Positions 1-8,658 of a stretch of 64,000 bases of DNA are shown piece after piece; position 1 is the stretch's first letter, and the number at the start of each line of letters is the position of its first letter. This stretch comes from Pelotomaculum sp. (GTDB lineage: Bacteria; Bacillota; Desulfotomaculia; Desulfotomaculales; Pelotomaculaceae): assembly GCA_018435055.1 (NCBI GenBank), contig JAHDOA010000046.1, positions 1 through 64,000 of the forward strand, read 5' to 3'. Made by a program: the position numbers and the translations under genes. The notes below the pieces were generated by a model, which had not been told where the DNA came from, did not search any database, and saw nothing but the letters and a program-made list of their open reading frames with translations.

Positions 1-210
1 CGTTGGGGTCTGTCTGTTAAACGGGCTCGCAGCACCAGGATTATACGACCTCCCTCCGCCAGCCGTAAGAAAGAGATTCTATGAAAGTCATTTTCATCCT
101 TCCGATGGTGCCGCTTTAACGGCATGGATGTCTGTTAATCAATTTTTTAATCCTGTTAATCCTGTCTGTTTGTTTTAGGTCTTGTTAATCCTCTCTATTT
201 GTTTTAAGCC
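1..210. other. Intergenic stretch with a one-armed copy of the 9-mer repeat
   Basis: No convincing gene. The part from about 130 to 208 carries several imperfect copies of a 9-mer close to TGTTAATCC and two of TTTGTTTTA, all in one orientation. It matches the right arm of the better elements at 44751-44955 and 51369-51571. No matching left arm is visible here. The first 120 bases show nothing I can name. Confidence 0.5.
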
Positions 211-1662
211 TTACCTGTCCAACACCATGATGTTATCCACAATCGGGTCGATGGTGCCCTGGATCGTGCATCTTTCCGCCTTGAGCATCTTCACATAATC
301 AATAATGTCCCCGGTAATGATCTCTCCCATGCTAACCAGGGGAATCCCGGGCGGATAGACCATAACCATTTCCCCGGCAATTTCTCCGGCGCACTGTTCC
401 AGCGGAACGGACCTTTTTTTACTGAAAAACGCGTCTCTGGGCGGCATTACCACAGCAGGACTGAACTGGACCGTTTCAATTCTTTTTACTTTTTTCCTTT
501 TGGCTTGAGTGGCGATGTCCCGCAGGGCGGCCACAAAAGACTGCAGGAATTCCTCTTTTTCCCCCAGGCTGATGATGGCCAGGATGTTGTACATGTCCGC
601 CAGCTCGATCAATATGTTGTAGTCTCTGGCCAGTATTTCTTCCACCTCGTACCCGGTCAGGCCCAGTTTTTGCACACTAACCAGAAGTTTTGTTTCATCG
701 AAACTGAATTTGCCGCTCTTTTCAAAATAATTTTTGTCAGGGGCGAACAGGCCGTCAATCTTATTGATTTCTGCCCTGGCCCTGTGGACAAGTTCCAAAA
801 TACGGTCCAGCATCCCCCTGCCGCGCGTAGCCAGTTGCTTTCTGGCCACGTCCAGGGAACACAGCAGGATATACGATGGACTGGATGTGTAGGTCAGGTT
901 AAGTACTTGTTTAATATAATTGGGATTGATCTTGCTGCTGCCGACGAGGAGCGCGGAACTCTGGGTCATGGAACCACCGGTTTTGTGCAGGCTGGCGGCG
1001 CTCATATCAGCCCCGGCCGCCATAGCGGATATGGGGAAATGGGAATGAAAGCCCATGTGAGTGCCGTGCGCCTCGTCCACCAGCACCGGTATACAGCTGT
1101 CGTGCGCGGTTTCCACGATTTGTCTCAGTTCGGAGGCAATTCCGTAATAAGACGGGTTGATGGCCATAACTGCCCTGGCGTCCCGGTTCCGGTCGATGGC
1201 CGCCCGCAGATCCTCAGACGTGATACCGGTGACAATGCCCAGGTAGTCGTCAATTTCCGGCTGGACATAAACCGGGTTGGCGCCGCTCAAGATCAGCCCG
1301 TTAAAAATTGACTTATGGGCGTTTCTGGGAAGGATAATCTTGTCACCGGGTGTACAGGAACTCATAATCATGGCCTGTACGCCGGAGGTCGTCCCGTTAA
1401 TTAAAAAATAAGCGTGGTTGGCCCCTGATGCGGCGGCCAGCAGTTTTTCCGCCTCTGCTATAACTGAGACCGGATCCCAGATCATATCGATGCCGCGGGT
1501 CTCGTTCAGATCCATTTTCAGGACGTTTTCACCGACAAATTCCCTGTATTCGGTCAGGCCGTATCCATGCTTGTGGCCGGGTATCTGCAGCGGGATTGCA
1601 TTCCTTTTGACATGGTATTTAACAGCGTCAAAAAGTGGCGTTCTATTCTGGTCTAAAATCAT
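211..1662 (-). CDS. Orn/Lys/Arg decarboxylase family protein (PLP fold type I)
   Basis: A 483-residue pyridoxal-phosphate enzyme of the short Firmicute Orn/Lys/Arg decarboxylase group, which decarboxylate basic amino acids to polyamines (SpeA/CadA-like). Visible motifs are the N-terminal PGHKHG, the cofactor-binding NGTTSGVQ (about residue 89), the DEAHG pair (196-200) that contacts the pyridine ring and pyridoxal, and the Schiff-base lysine in SLHKTGG (K227). The C-terminal domain ends with the family's PPGIPL stretch near residue 438. In many Firmicutes this gene sits in front of tmk; here a repeat-bearing gap follows. Which of arginine, lysine or ornithine is used cannot be told from the sequence. 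Confidence 0.9.
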   Translation of the reverse strand: MILDQNRTPLFDAVKYHVKRNAIPLQIPGHKHGYGLTEYREFVGENVLKMDLNETRGIDMIWDPVSVIAEAEKLLAAASGANHAYFLINGTTSGVQAMIMSSCTPGDKIILPRNAHKSIFNGLILSGANPVYVQPEIDDYLGIVTGITSEDLRAAIDRNRDARAVMAINPSYYGIASELRQIVETAHDSCIPVLVDEAHGTHMGFHSHFPISAMAAGADMSAASLHKTGGSMTQSSALLVGSSKINPNYIKQVLNLTYTSSPSYILLCSLDVARKQLATRGRGMLDRILELVHRARAEINKIDGLFAPDKNYFEKSGKFSFDETKLLVSVQKLGLTGYEVEEILARDYNILIELADMYNILAIISLGEKEEFLQSFVAALRDIATQAKRKKVKRIETVQFSPAVVMPPRDAFFSKKRSVPLEQCAGEIAGEMVMVYPPGIPLVSMGEIITGDIIDYVKMLKAERCTIQGTIDPIVDNIMVLDR

Positions 1663-1680
1663 TTATGTAGATCATTCTCC

Positions 1681-2349
1681 TTAACCTTGCTGCGCGGCAG
1701 CATTTATTCTGGACATGTTTTCGGGTGATATCAGCACCACAATCGGTGTCTGCTGGTCGTCATTACCATGCGGGTTATCCTTCAGGTAGCTGGTCAGCGC
1801 GTCTGCGTCAACTCCGTCAGTCGCGGCCAGGATGTCCACCTTACCGATGTCGTTAATATCGGTGATCACAGCGTCTATCCCGGTGACCTGTTTGATCCTG
1901 TCCACAACTTTCTGAGTGTCTTTAGGGCCCAGTACAATATGCCGGTCAAAAGGCCACATTGTGCCGGCGAAGTCGTCTATCAGAGCCAGCTGCCTGCCGG
2001 CAACCCGAAAAAAATCACCCCGCCGGCCAATCAGACGGCCCAGGCCCGCCGCCGCCACCCCTAATAGAAAACGCGCCGCGCCGACCTCCTCCATCGCCAC
2101 CTGGATGGAAGGCGGGGCAGCGAGGCTGCCTTCTTTGCCGGGAAAGTGGCACAGGATTTTGGCCAGTATACCCGGCTTAACCGCGTCCGGCAGGATCGCC
2201 CGGCCCTGGCTGATAGCCACAACACTTTCAGCAATGGCTACAATATCGCCCGGCGAGGCGATCTTGCCGGTATATTTTTTTACAACATCGACAATATCGT
2301 CTTTCTCTGTGATGACATGAGTCCTGATTGATATTCTTCCAGCAATCAC
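1681..2349 (-). CDS. CofE-like coenzyme F420-0:gamma-glutamyl ligase family protein
   Basis: 222 residues. The N-terminal half carries the family pattern: a basic RISIRTHVIT strand, a DDIVDVVKKYT helix, then a GDIVAIAESVVAISQGRA stretch. The second half holds GRRGDFF and a DG-rich segment. CofE adds glutamates to F420 in archaea and actinobacteria; relatives are common in Peptococcaceae that are not known to make F420, so the true substrate is uncertain. The GTG start at 2349 follows AAGGTG and overlaps the last base of the amidase stop codon, so the two are translationally coupled. It lies 18 bases upstream of the decarboxylase and probably shares its transcript. Confidence 0.72.
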   Translation of the reverse strand: MIAGRISIRTHVITEKDDIVDVVKKYTGKIASPGDIVAIAESVVAISQGRAILPDAVKPGILAKILCHFPGKEGSLAAPPSIQVAMEEVGAARFLLGVAAAGLGRLIGRRGDFFRVAGRQLALIDDFAGTMWPFDRHIVLGPKDTQKVVDRIKQVTGIDAVITDINDIGKVDILAATDGVDADALTSYLKDNPHGNDDQQTPIVVLISPENMSRINAAAQQG

Positions 2350-3350
2350 TATTTATCACCTTTTGCATTTAGCCTGTCAGAGGCAAAGTATTTGATCAAA
2401 CCGTTCAAAATGCCCTCCGCGGCCCTCTCCTGGATCGTCAGGCCGCGCAGGAATACCTCCTCCACGATATTCGTGATCGTCACAACCTCTACTTCCACGG
2501 CCGGTATTCTTTTGTCCATTCGGGCCAGGCCGGGCTGGCCGGCAGTCCCCCTGTCCCTGACCTTCAATTTTTTAATGATTTCTTCCTGAATATACAGGGC
2601 AAGTCTCGCGCTGCCATTGTCATGGGGCGCGTAAAGGGTAGCAGCCCCCTCCATACCGCTGTCCGCGCTGGCGCCTGTGTGTATGCTGATGTAAGCGTCA
2701 GCATTGACATTAAGCGCCAGGGCCGCTCTTTCTTCCCCTGAGATGTCTTTGTCACTGCTCCTGGTTAATGTAACCTTCGCTCCTATCCTTTTTAAAACAT
2801 TTTCAAGGTTAACGGCTATGGGCATAACCACGTTTTTTTCCAGGAGGCTGACCGGCCCTCTGCCGCCAAAATCCTTGCCTCCATGACCGGGGTCAACCAC
2901 AATTTTTTTACCGGACATTAGCCCGGTTATAAACGAACGGTCCAGGCCGATCACCAGTCGGGAAGGAAATCCTTTATACACGGCATGTTTATATACAGCC
3001 GGATATTCCAGCGACATCTGTATCCTGACTGAGCCATGTCCCGTCTGCGCAATATTAATATCGCGCAGCAGGCCGTCATTCACCTCCAATTTTCCTTCGG
3101 GCATATTTACCTCGACGCCGGAGCATTCCAGCAAAATACCGCCGTTAATCTCTTTTAACGCGTATTCATAGGGCAAGGTAGACTCGACAACCACCCTGGA
3201 CAACCATTCCCTATTTTCTCCGTCGACAATTTTCGACCACAGGTTAGTTATTCTGGGCCTATTCCCCAAAAGCAAAAAGGCTCCCTCCCCGCACATATAC
3301 ATGGAACCGTTTAATAACATCAATCTTCTAAAATTCTTTAGGTTAAACAA
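2349..3350 (-). CDS. N-acetylmuramoyl-L-alanine amidase (Amidase_3) with AMIN-like N-terminal domain
   Basis: 333 residues. The C-terminal half (from about residue 149) is an Amidase_3 domain that cuts the amide bond between muramic acid and the stem peptide. Zinc and catalytic residues are all visible: H in VDPGHGG, E in LLEKNV, H in ISIHTGA and the late E in EVEVVTITN. The first 145 residues are beta-rich and resemble AMIN-type wall-targeting domains. There is no clean signal peptide, only a weakly hydrophobic segment near residues 16-29, which is odd for a wall enzyme. The start is TTG behind AAGGA. First gene of the CofE-like/decarboxylase group. Confidence 0.82.
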   Translation of the reverse strand: MFNLKNFRRLMLLNGSMYMCGEGAFLLLGNRPRITNLWSKIVDGENREWLSRVVVESTLPYEYALKEINGGILLECSGVEVNMPEGKLEVNDGLLRDINIAQTGHGSVRIQMSLEYPAVYKHAVYKGFPSRLVIGLDRSFITGLMSGKKIVVDPGHGGKDFGGRGPVSLLEKNVVMPIAVNLENVLKRIGAKVTLTRSSDKDISGEERAALALNVNADAYISIHTGASADSGMEGAATLYAPHDNGSARLALYIQEEIIKKLKVRDRGTAGQPGLARMDKRIPAVEVEVVTITNIVEEVFLRGLTIQERAAEGILNGLIKYFASDRLNAKGDK

Positions 3351-3712
3351 TTTTCCTTCTTTTTAATTCATTTGAGAAAAATTTAGTGAAAACGGTGGAA
3401 AAATGTCTTTGATTTAGACATGATGTATAAATCTTTTGAGCTGGAAGATTTCAGGGAAAGGAATAGCCGGGCCTGCCGTCTAATGCTATATATTCATTTG
3501 GCAGCTGAGGATTTTTACATTTCTGGTTTTAGTTACATTATTGGCAGTTTTTATACCAATAGCCAACTATTGATTGCTTCATCATTTGGAAAAAAAACTT
3601 ATAATAAGGTAAGTGTCAGAATTGCAATACAAAGAAATATTACCCTTATATACAACACAAATGTTATATTTTTATTGATGTTTAGCAGCGGATTTATCAA
3701 GGGGGGCTATTT
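3351..3712. other. AT-rich intergenic region upstream of the hydrogenase module
   Basis: A divergent region between the amidase gene and the hydrogenase genes. It is clearly more AT-rich than its flanks. A 121-codon open frame crosses it on the plus strand but lacks a binding site and overlaps the next gene, so I do not count it. A TATAAT hexamer at 3600-3605 is a possible -10 element, without a clear -35. Promoters for both sides probably lie here. Confidence 0.4.
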
Positions 3713-3979
3713 TTGCTTATTATACAGGTTTGCGTTGGGAGCTCCTGTTTTTTACGAGGTTCAAAAAAAATTATTACTGAAATAGAAAGATTAATAGCAG
3801 AGTTCCAGCTGGGAGACAAAATTCTACTAAAGGGCTGTTTTTGCCACGAAAAATGCACTGGCGGAGTGACTGTCACGGCCGGGGAAAAATTTTTTACGGG
3901 GGTTACTCCGCAAGACGTTGAGGAACTATTTAAACAAAAAATTTTACCGGCTATAAAGGGGGATACTGAATGCCTTTAA
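3713..3979 (+). CDS. NuoE-like thioredoxin-fold [2Fe-2S] ferredoxin
   Basis: 88 residues with the [2Fe-2S] cysteine layout of the NuoE/HndA family: C7-x4-C12 and C44-x3-C48, plus an extra C42. This is the minimal domain without the N-terminal helices of full NuoE. The TTG start is placed by the strong AAGGGGGG at 3699-3706. It overlaps the hydrogenase gene by 10 bases, so the two are coupled. In family terms such proteins pass electrons between a hydrogenase and partner subunits; here it probably serves the H-cluster protein encoded next. Low GC at the start fades into normal composition by mid-gene. Confidence 0.8.
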   Translation: MLIIQVCVGSSCFLRGSKKIITEIERLIAEFQLGDKILLKGCFCHEKCTGGVTVTAGEKFFTGVTPQDVEELFKQKILPAIKGDTECL

Positions 3980-5688
3980 TTAAAACAAATAACGCCAAAT
4001 GCCGCGACTGTTACAAATGCGTCCGTTCATGTCCGCTCAAAGCAATCTGTGTCAACTCCGGCCCTTACAATATCCAGCCCCACGCCAAAGTCATAGAAGA
4101 AATCTGTGTGCAGTGCGGACATTGCACAGTAGTCTGCCCGCAAAAGGCAAAAGTGGTTAGAAACGACCTGGCGGAGATAAAGGATCTTCTGGCAGATGAG
4201 TCCATCAGGGTAGTCGCCAGCGTCGCGCCATCTTTCCCCGTCCATCTCCCGCTGTCCCAACCCCTGGCGCTGCCGGGTCTGCTGAAGAAACTGGGCTTCT
4301 CCTATGTTGGGCTGACTGCAGTAGGAGCAGAGTTAATCTCCATTGAACATCACCATATTGACAGGCCGGCGCCGGTCATTTCCAGCGCCTGCCCGGCGGT
4401 GGTCAACCTTATTGAACAGCATTACCCGCGACTTCTCCCTTATTTGTCTCCCCTGGTTTCCCCGGTGATCGCCCACGGGAGGCTGCTGAAAAAGCAATAT
4501 CCCGGCTGTGTGGTGGTATTTATCGGACCCTGCATAGCAAAAAAAGGTGAGATCATTTCAGATGAGGCGCCGGGCGCTGTCGATTATGCCCTGGAATTTA
4601 AGGAATTATGGGATTGGATTGGGAAGGAAGCAATTGATTTTAGCAGCATTGAAAACGTGGCCTTTGACGGCTATATACCGGGCAAGGCCAACCTGTTTCC
4701 CGCTGAGGGAGGCCAGCTCCTGACAACATCTCTCAGCACCGACATCATGGACGCCGGTGTGCAAACAGTAACAGGGCTGCAAAACTGTATCAATCTGTTT
4801 GATCACTTCTGCAGCCTTAATGAAAATCAAATGCCGGGGTTTGTAGAGATGCTGGCCTGCAGCGGCGGTTGTCTGGGCGGCCCCGGTGGAGTTACTGAAA
4901 ACGATATTTATTCAAAAAAACAAAAATTACTTGATTTCTACTCCCAATATAAACTGGATGAAAAACCTGAAGCAAGACAAAGGCCGTCACTGCCTGCTGC
5001 GGAGTTGATCCGAAAATTCACGAACAGGAAAGTGAAGCTGCCGGTTCCTGATGAAGAACAAATAAAGAATATCCTGGCGCAGAGCGGCAAATTCACCCCG
5101 CAGGATGAATTAAACTGCGGCGCCTGCGGCTTTGGTTCCTGCCGGGAAAAAGCCGTGGCAGTCTACAGAGGCCACGCTGAACCGCAAATGTGTATCCCCT
5201 ATATGAGAAAAAGGGCTGAATCTATTTCAAACCAGGTCCTCAGCGCCATGCCCAACGCTGTAATCATAGTTGATGAAGACATGGTTGTAACGGAAATCAA
5301 TCCGGCGGCGTTAAAAATGTTTGACCCCCAGAGCAGGCGGATCATCGGCCGGCAGCTTGACCAGTTCATTGATCCGGGAGAATTTCAGCTTGCCTTAAAA
5401 GAAAAGAAAGCAGTGATATCCGATTTCTGCATCTTGAAAAACAGGACTATCGCCCGCCAGATTGTTTTCCCGCTGGAAAATATGGTTGTGGGTATATTTA
5501 CCGACATTACAAAAGAAATAAACCAGCAAGAAGAGCTCTTACATGTAAAAACTCAGACGATCAAGCGGGCCAAGGAGGTCACTAAAAAATTAATGACTGT
5601 TTCCCAGGAAATAGCGGGCCTGCTGGGGGAAACCACTGCGGAGACCAAGATTCTTCTTAACCAGTTAATAAAACTGATGCAGGAATAG
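3970..5688 (+). CDS. Putative sensory [FeFe]-hydrogenase with PAS domain (HydS/HfsB-like)
   Basis: 572 residues. Order: two 4Fe-4S ferredoxin motifs (C11-C21 and C46-C56), an H-cluster domain, a CGACGFGSC Fe-S domain (C383, C386, C391, C408), a PAS domain (about 415-510) and a C-terminal helix. H-cluster motifs are SSACP (C141), GPCIAKKGE (C188) and EMLACSGGC (C297, C301). Catalytic hydrogenases have TSCCP; the first of those two cysteines, which relays protons, is Ala140 here. That replacement and the PAS domain are marks of the sensory group C enzymes (HydS). The SpoIIE-type phosphatase next door fits an H2- or redox-sensing output. Activity with H2 is expected to be low; this is inferred. 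Confidence 0.88.
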   Translation: MPLIKTNNAKCRDCYKCVRSCPLKAICVNSGPYNIQPHAKVIEEICVQCGHCTVVCPQKAKVVRNDLAEIKDLLADESIRVVASVAPSFPVHLPLSQPLALPGLLKKLGFSYVGLTAVGAELISIEHHHIDRPAPVISSACPAVVNLIEQHYPRLLPYLSPLVSPVIAHGRLLKKQYPGCVVVFIGPCIAKKGEIISDEAPGAVDYALEFKELWDWIGKEAIDFSSIENVAFDGYIPGKANLFPAEGGQLLTTSLSTDIMDAGVQTVTGLQNCINLFDHFCSLNENQMPGFVEMLACSGGCLGGPGGVTENDIYSKKQKLLDFYSQYKLDEKPEARQRPSLPAAELIRKFTNRKVKLPVPDEEQIKNILAQSGKFTPQDELNCGACGFGSCREKAVAVYRGHAEPQMCIPYMRKRAESISNQVLSAMPNAVIIVDEDMVVTEINPAALKMFDPQSRRIIGRQLDQFIDPGEFQLALKEKKAVISDFCILKNRTIARQIVFPLENMVVGIFTDITKEINQQEELLHVKTQTIKRAKEVTKKLMTVSQEIAGLLGETTAETKILLNQLIKLMQE

Positions 5689-5706
5689 CGAAAGGACGAG
5701 TTTGTA

Positions 5707-6855
5707 ATGCGGTTTCAAATGGATGTCGGGTATTCTCAACTAAATAAAAAAGGGGAGGAACTCTGCGGGGATTCTATTGAAATCGTCCATGCCGCCGGCT
5801 CGTCCATTATTGTATTGGCTGATGGGCTGGGCAGCGGCGTGAAGGCCAACATACTATCCCGGATTACCGCAAAAACAGCCGCCACAATGTTAAAAATGGG
5901 CGGGCAGATAGACGATGTTATTGAAACCATGATTGAAACCCTGCCTGTCTGCCGGTTGAGGAATATCGCCTACAGCACTTTTTCAATTTTGCAGATATTT
6001 GACGGCGGCCACGCCTACCTCGTTGAATTTGACAACCCATCCGCCTACTGGGGGTATGACGAATCACTGCTGCCCCTTAAAAGGGTGGAACGCCAGGTCG
6101 GCGATAAAATAATTAAAGAATCCCATTTTGAAATAGGGGTTGGCCACTGGCTGGTTCTGTTAAGCGACGGCGTCCTGCACGCCGGCCTTGGCGGTTTCTG
6201 GAATTTAGGTTGGGGTGAAGAATATGTGGGCAATTATTTAAAAGCTCTGGCCGGGGGTGGATACACCACCGGTGAATGGGCGGAAAAAGTAACCGGGATG
6301 TGTAATAAATTCTACTGCGGCGAAGCGGGTGACGATGCCAGCGTTATAGTTGTAAGGCTTAGAAAAGTAAGAAAACTGACCGCCCTGATCGGCCCGCCAC
6401 GGAACCATGATGACGATGAGACAGTCGTAAAAAGCCTGGCCGGCGCTGAAGGGGTTAAGGTTATCTGCGGCGGCACCACCAGCCAGCTGGCCGGTCGCGT
6501 ACTGAAAAGGGAGGTCATGGTGAACCTGGCGGATATGATATCTGACAAGATTCCCCCCACGGGGCAGATTTTGGGGATCGACCTGGTTACCGAGGGAGCG
6601 GTAACACTCTATCACACCCTGCAGCACCTTAAAGAGGATCATAAGGTTCTGGAAAAGATCAAGGATGGTTCAGGCCGTTTAGCTAAAGCGCTGTTGATGG
6701 CCGATGAAATCCATTTCATCGTGGGCCTGGCCATCAACCCGGTTATACATGATCCGGACTTCCCCGTTCCTTTTGCCCTGAAGCACCAGACGGTGAAGGA
6801 TATAGCGGATACCCTGGAACGTTTGGGAAAAAAGGTCACCATGAAATACTATTAG
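5707..6855 (+). CDS. SpoIIE/PP2C-type serine phosphatase partnered with the sensory hydrogenase
   Basis: 382 residues. The first 220 residues are a SpoIIE-type PP2C domain: metal-binding LADGLGSGVKA (about 37-47), LLSDGV (about 149-154) and GDDASVIVV (about 205-213). The last 150 residues form an alpha/beta domain I cannot name; a GGTTSQLAG stretch opens it. PP2C phosphatases remove phosphate from Ser/Thr of partner proteins such as anti-sigma-factor antagonists. The gene starts 19 bases after the hydrogenase stop behind AAAGGACGAG, so it is in the same operon. This pairing is recurrent for group C hydrogenases. The target protein is not in the window. Confidence 0.82.
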   Translation: MRFQMDVGYSQLNKKGEELCGDSIEIVHAAGSSIIVLADGLGSGVKANILSRITAKTAATMLKMGGQIDDVIETMIETLPVCRLRNIAYSTFSILQIFDGGHAYLVEFDNPSAYWGYDESLLPLKRVERQVGDKIIKESHFEIGVGHWLVLLSDGVLHAGLGGFWNLGWGEEYVGNYLKALAGGGYTTGEWAEKVTGMCNKFYCGEAGDDASVIVVRLRKVRKLTALIGPPRNHDDDETVVKSLAGAEGVKVICGGTTSQLAGRVLKREVMVNLADMISDKIPPTGQILGIDLVTEGAVTLYHTLQHLKEDHKVLEKIKDGSGRLAKALLMADEIHFIVGLAINPVIHDPDFPVPFALKHQTVKDIADTLERLGKKVTMKYY

Positions 6856-6886
6856 TAATGCCGGTGCGGCTTCAACCGCACAAATG

Positions 6887-8149
6887 TTACAAGAAACAGG
6901 TGTCCTCAACCTTAGCCGCGCTCTCTCCGGCAACAAAACCGGAAGACCACGCCCACTGGAGGTTGTAACCCCCGCAGTCGCCGTCGATATCAATTACTTC
7001 GCCGGCGAAATACAATTTTGGCACAATTTTTGACTCCATGGTCTCCCCATTGATCTCATTTACATCTATGCCGCCCGCGGTAACCTGCGCCGCCGGCCAG
7101 GAGGTGGTCCCTTTGATGGGAAAGCGCCAGTCCTGCAGGAGATGGGCGATCCTCCCGCGCTCACCGGGGCTGACCTGTCCGGCTGGTTTCCTGATGTCTG
7201 CAATCCCGGCTTCCTTTAATATTACAGGAGCCAGCCTTTTATTGATGTAACCCACGAAACTGAATACCAGCTCTTTTTCAGGGCCGTCGCTGAAACGTTT
7301 GATCAAGTAGCGCTCCAGTTCATCCCGGCCGCATGTGTTGATCAGCGCTAGTTTCAGCCAGGCTGTTTCACCTTTTTGCAGAAATTCCCCGGCCCTGCGG
7401 CTAAGGGCCAGCACCGGGGGCCCGGACGCGCCGTATTCTGTAAACAATATTTCCCCTGAGGCTTTTCCAACGCTTTTTTTGTTTACAATTATCTCAGCGT
7501 CCCCTTCAAATTTGACCCCCTGGATCTGCTTAAAAAATGCTGCCGCCAGCTTGAGCTGGACCAGGGCCGGAAACGGTTCAACAATACTGTGGCCGAGGCT
7601 TTTGGCCAGAGCATAACCGCTCCCGTTCGATCCAAGGTTAGGCGCGGCTTTGCCGCCGGTGGCCAGTATAACCCGGTCAGCCTTAAATACCCCCCCGTTC
7701 TGAAAACTAATTAAAAACCGGCGATCTTTTATTCTAATATTACTGACAGCGGCCTCGCATAAAACCTGTACCCCAACCTGATCCAGCCTGTATCGCAAAA
7801 CGTCCAGCACGCTCGAAGCCTGGTTCGAAACGGGAAAAACCTTACCTCCCTCTTCAACCTTGTGGGCCACGCCCAGCCGCTCAAAAAAATCAATAGTTTT
7901 TTCCACATTAAACTTTGCCAGCGCGCCGCGGGCAAACGCTGGATTTTTTCCATGGTAGTTGGCTGCGCTCAAGTTAACATTGGTCAGGTTGCACCTGCCG
8001 TTACCGGTAGCAAGTATTTTTTTTCCCACCCTGGTGTTTCTCTCCAGGACAGTAACCTCCGCGCCATTAGATGACGCGGCGATGGCCGCCACAATGCCCG
8101 CGGCGCCGCCGCCGATAACCGCGACCCTGACTTTAGGACAACCCGGCAT
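6887..8149 (-). CDS. NAD(P)/FAD-dependent oxidoreductase, HI0933/YhiN/BaiN family
   Basis: About 420 residues. The dinucleotide fold at the N-terminus (VAVIGGGAAGIVAA) is followed by the family signature GKKILATGNGRCNLTN and, near the C-terminus, by FAGEVIDIDGDCGGYNLQWAW, which closes the FAD site. Members include BaiN, which reduces bile-acid intermediates; most have no proven substrate. The start is set at the second ATG of an ATGATG pair, seven bases after AAGGAG (8157-8162). It converges on the phosphatase gene, with 31 bases between their ends. Confidence 0.85.
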   Translation of the reverse strand: MPGCPKVRVAVIGGGAAGIVAAIAASSNGAEVTVLERNTRVGKKILATGNGRCNLTNVNLSAANYHGKNPAFARGALAKFNVEKTIDFFERLGVAHKVEEGGKVFPVSNQASSVLDVLRYRLDQVGVQVLCEAAVSNIRIKDRRFLISFQNGGVFKADRVILATGGKAAPNLGSNGSGYALAKSLGHSIVEPFPALVQLKLAAAFFKQIQGVKFEGDAEIIVNKKSVGKASGEILFTEYGASGPPVLALSRRAGEFLQKGETAWLKLALINTCGRDELERYLIKRFSDGPEKELVFSFVGYINKRLAPVILKEAGIADIRKPAGQVSPGERGRIAHLLQDWRFPIKGTTSWPAAQVTAGGIDVNEINGETMESKIVPKLYFAGEVIDIDGDCGGYNLQWAWSSGFVAGESAAKVEDTCFL

Positions 8150-8421
8150 CATAAGACTCCTTAAACATTTGAAATTATATCCCAATACACATCGGGTCTA
8201 TGACTTTAACCGCTATTTAGAATTATGTTATCAATCATAAATTAACATACCATAAAAATGTGATTTATTTAAGGGCGCTTTAAGTAACCATTTATTTTGT
8301 TAACTCATATTATGAGGTAAAAGATGCAGCAGGATTTCTCAATTAATTTGTGCCAGGATGACCATCTAAAGCTTTGGCGGTTATTGCGAAACTGCAAAAA
8401 AAATAATTGGGAGGTTATATT

Positions 8422-8529
8422 ATGGATACCAAGGCTGAAGGAGTACCGGCAACCGGCAACTGGGCTTTTATCCTCTTCCTGATCCTGATTCTTCTTGTCT
8501 TTGGATTCGGCTTGTTTTTCATTAATTAA
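8422..8529 (+). CDS. Small single-span membrane protein (35 residues)
   Basis: A 35-codon frame behind a strong GGGAGG (8409-8414). The product has a polar head of about 13 residues, then an unbroken run of about 20 hydrophobic residues rich in Leu, Ile and Phe, and ends FFIN. A rho-independent terminator follows 32 bases later, so this is a complete small transcription unit. Size and plan recall the tiny membrane proteins of spore formers (YjcZ/SscA-like), but the glycine/tyrosine-rich head of those is missing, so no family is claimed. Confidence 0.6.
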   Translation: MDTKAEGVPATGNWAFILFLILILLVFGFGLFFIN

Positions 8530-8560
8530 CCAGTATATGCAGAAAAGATACTTAAGGAAT

Positions 8561-8590
8561 AGATGGCCACCATTTGGCCATCTGTTTTTT
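8561..8590 (+). terminator. Rho-independent terminator
   Basis: Perfect 9-bp stem AGATGGCCA/TGGCCATCT with a 3-base loop region, followed by GTTTTTTATT. It closes the small membrane protein unit and separates it from the helicase gene. Confidence 0.85.
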
Positions 8591-8658
8591 ATTGTTATTT
8601 TTGGACAGGATATGCTAGACTACTAATAGCTATCTAACCGGACGAGGTGTCTGTCATT

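Noticed and set aside
505-1311. 268-codon plus-strand frame opposite the decarboxylase gene
   Set aside because: Shadow of a conserved enzyme; composition and lack of motifs show no coding signal of its own.
3420-3785. 121-codon open frame upstream of the hydrogenase genes
   Set aside because: AT-rich, no binding site, no family features, and it overlaps the well-supported 2Fe-2S protein gene by 73 bases in another frame.
8324-8482. Frame of about 52 codons ahead of and overlapping the 35-residue membrane protein
   Set aside because: It has only a weak binding site, reads as random sequence and overlaps a better-supported small gene.
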